NCBI RefSeq assembly: GCF_003408705.1
Contig: NZ_QAYL01000009.1
Location: forward strand, 1 to 64,000
DNA from: Mycobacterium uberis
Lineage (GTDB): Bacteria; Actinomycetota; Actinomycetes; Mycobacteriales; Mycobacteriaceae
DNA: 64,000 nt
Reading direction: 5' to 3'
A program made the position numbers and the translations under genes. Shown piece after piece: positions 62,871-64,000 of the stretch (its first letter is position 1; each line of letters starts with the position of its first letter). A model generated the notes under the pieces. That model did no database searches. It saw only the letters and a program-made list of their open reading frames with translations, and had not been told where the DNA came from.

Positions 62871-63983
62871 TTGAAGCTCAACCAGTTTGACGCCGTGATT
62901 GGGCTCCTGGCTACTGGTGCACTGATGTTGTCGGGCTGTGGCAGCGACAACAACGCAGCTGCAGGAGGTGCAAGGACAGGCCCATCGTCAGGTCAGGTGA
63001 GTTGTGGAGGGAAGCCGACACTGAAAGCCAGCGGCTCGACAGCCCAAGCCAACGCGATGACCCGCTTTGTAAACGCGTTCGAACGGACATGCCCAGGTCA
63101 GACGTTGAACTACACAGCTAATGGCTCGGGTGCAGGGATTAGTGAATTTAGTGGCAATCAAACAGATTTCGGTGGATCAGATTCACCGCTAAGCAAGAAG
63201 GAGTACGCCGCAGCAGAGCAACGCTGCGGCTCGCAGGCGTGGAACTTACCGGTGGTCTTCGGTCCCATCGCGGTCACCTACAACGTTAACGGCCTGAGTT
63301 CACTGAACCTGGACGGTCCGACAACCGCGAAGATTTTCAATGGCTCTATCACTAGTTGGAACGATCCCGAGATCCAAGTGCTGAATGCGGGCGTCGCCCT
63401 TCCAGCTGGGCCGATTCATGTTGTGTTCCGTAACGACGAGTCCGGAACTACGGATAATTTCCAGAGGTACCTTGATGTCGCATCAAACGGCGAGTGGGGC
63501 AAGGGTGTCGGCAAGACGTTCAAAGGCGGTGTCGGTGAGGGCGCTAAGGGCAATGACGGTACGTCGGCAGCTATCAAGGCCACCGAAGGGTCGATCACTT
63601 ACAACGAATGGTCGTTCGCTCAGGCGCGGAAGTTGAACATGGCCAAAATCGTCACGTCGGCCGATCCAGAACCTGTCGCGATCAGCACCGATTCGGTCGG
63701 CAAGACGATTTCCGGAGCCACGATCATTGGGGAGGGTAATGATTTGGTGCTCGATACAGTCTCGTTTTACAAGCCAGCGCAGCCCGGCTCCTACCCAATC
63801 GTGCTGGCAACTTACGAGATTGTCTGCTCGAAATACCCCGACGCCCAGGTCGGTAAGGCCGTTAAGGCGTTCCTGCAAAGCACCATCAGTAGTGGACAGA
63901 ATAGCTTGGGGGACAACGGATATGTTCCTATTCCAGATTCTTTCAAGTCTAAATTATCGACTGCGGCTAATGCCATCGCTTGA
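62871..63983 (+). CDS. pstS3: Phosphate ABC transporter substrate-binding lipoprotein PstS3
   Basis: 370 residues, beginning at a TTG (62871) 6 nt after AGGAACTAGA. The alternative upstream frame lacks a good ribosome site, and this start gives exactly the tuberculosis length. The lipoprotein signal peptide has lipobox LSGC with C23 as lipidation site. The phosphate-binding fold is visible: [55 protein letters not shown] and [20 protein letters not shown]. It delivers phosphate to PstC/PstA in the membrane; those genes should follow beyond the window end. Intact. Confidence 0.96.
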   Translation: MKLNQFDAVIGLLATGALMLSGCGSDNNAAAGGARTGPSSGQVSCGGKPTLKASGSTAQANAMTRFVNAFERTCPGQTLNYTANGSGAGISEFSGNQTDFGGSDSPLSKKEYAAAEQRCGSQAWNLPVVFGPIAVTYNVNGLSSLNLDGPTTAKIFNGSITSWNDPEIQVLNAGVALPAGPIHVVFRNDESGTTDNFQRYLDVASNGEWGKGVGKTFKGGVGEGAKGNDGTSAAIKATEGSITYNEWSFAQARKLNMAKIVTSADPEPVAISTDSVGKTISGATIIGEGNDLVLDTVSFYKPAQPGSYPIVLATYEIVCSKYPDAQVGKAVKAFLQSTISSGQNSLGDNGYVPIPDSFKSKLSTAANAIA

Positions 63984-64000
63984 TATGAAGTCGTCATGGC

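Overview
The window is a piece of chromosome from a leprosy-type mycobacterium, Mycobacterium leprae or its sister M. lepromatosis. I cannot separate the two from this window alone. The gene order follows, from memory of M. tuberculosis H37Rv, roughly Rv0857 to Rv0928. About half of the recognisable genes are decayed: stop codons, frameshifts and internal deletions sit beside nearly perfect housekeeping genes. That mixture is the signature of reductive evolution in this lineage. No rRNA, CRISPR array, intact insertion sequence, prophage or PE/PPE gene was recognised.

Layout. 0-5.2 kb: an SRPBCC relic and a class I aminotransferase relic, then an intact fadA-fadB beta-oxidation operon. 5.3-13.3 kb: an all-dead accessory block (FAD monooxygenase, TetR regulator with two surviving operator palindromes, an unidentified gene, a DUF6545-type membrane protein, a cytochrome P450, an ABM-type monooxygenase, a DUF35 partner and an SCP-x-type thiolase). 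I do not recall this block at this locus in M. tuberculosis. 13.3-22.0 kb: broken ercc3 (XPB-like helicase) and its broken neighbour, a possible small gene, then moaC, mog and moaE relics, intact rpfA behind a c-di-AMP (ydaO-type) riboswitch, and moaD, moaA and YccF-like relics. 22.1-30.6 kb: intact cspB; hydrolase, fadE10 and glutathionyl-hydroquinone-reductase-like relics; an intact exported-protein/transporter pair (Rv0875c, Rv0876c); Rv0877; Rv0879c. 30.7-41.3 kb: MarR and rRNA methyltransferase relics; intact Rv0882, sepH, serC, an AurF-like diiron gene and fprB; glyoxalase and citA relics; intact pdxH and gltA2. 42.0-50.0 kb: an FAD oxidoreductase relic, arfA and arfC relics around a possibly intact arfB, intact prrA-prrB, an accD3 relic, intact echA6 and a metallo-beta-lactamase-fold hydrolase. 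50.1-57.7 kb: beta-lactamase-like and ctpE relics, an intact Rv0909-Rv0910-type toxin-antitoxin pair, a glyoxalase relic, a membrane protein, a carotenoid oxygenase relic, tRNA-Arg(CCU) and a DUF1918 relic. 59.3-64.0 kb: intact mntH, unidentified and SDR relics, and intact pstS3.

How the genes fit together. What survives is core physiology: fatty-acid beta-oxidation (fadAB), mycolate-linked acyl-CoA binding (echA6), the TCA entry step (gltA2, with citA dead), serine and PLP vitamer synthesis (serC, pdxH), electron transfer (fprB), Mn and phosphate uptake (mntH, pstS3), division and resuscitation (sepH, rpfA) and the PrrAB two-component system. What has died is peripheral: molybdenum cofactor synthesis at this locus, one XPB-type helicase, the ArfA porin-like protein, xenobiotic and secondary oxidation, and duplicate enzymes.
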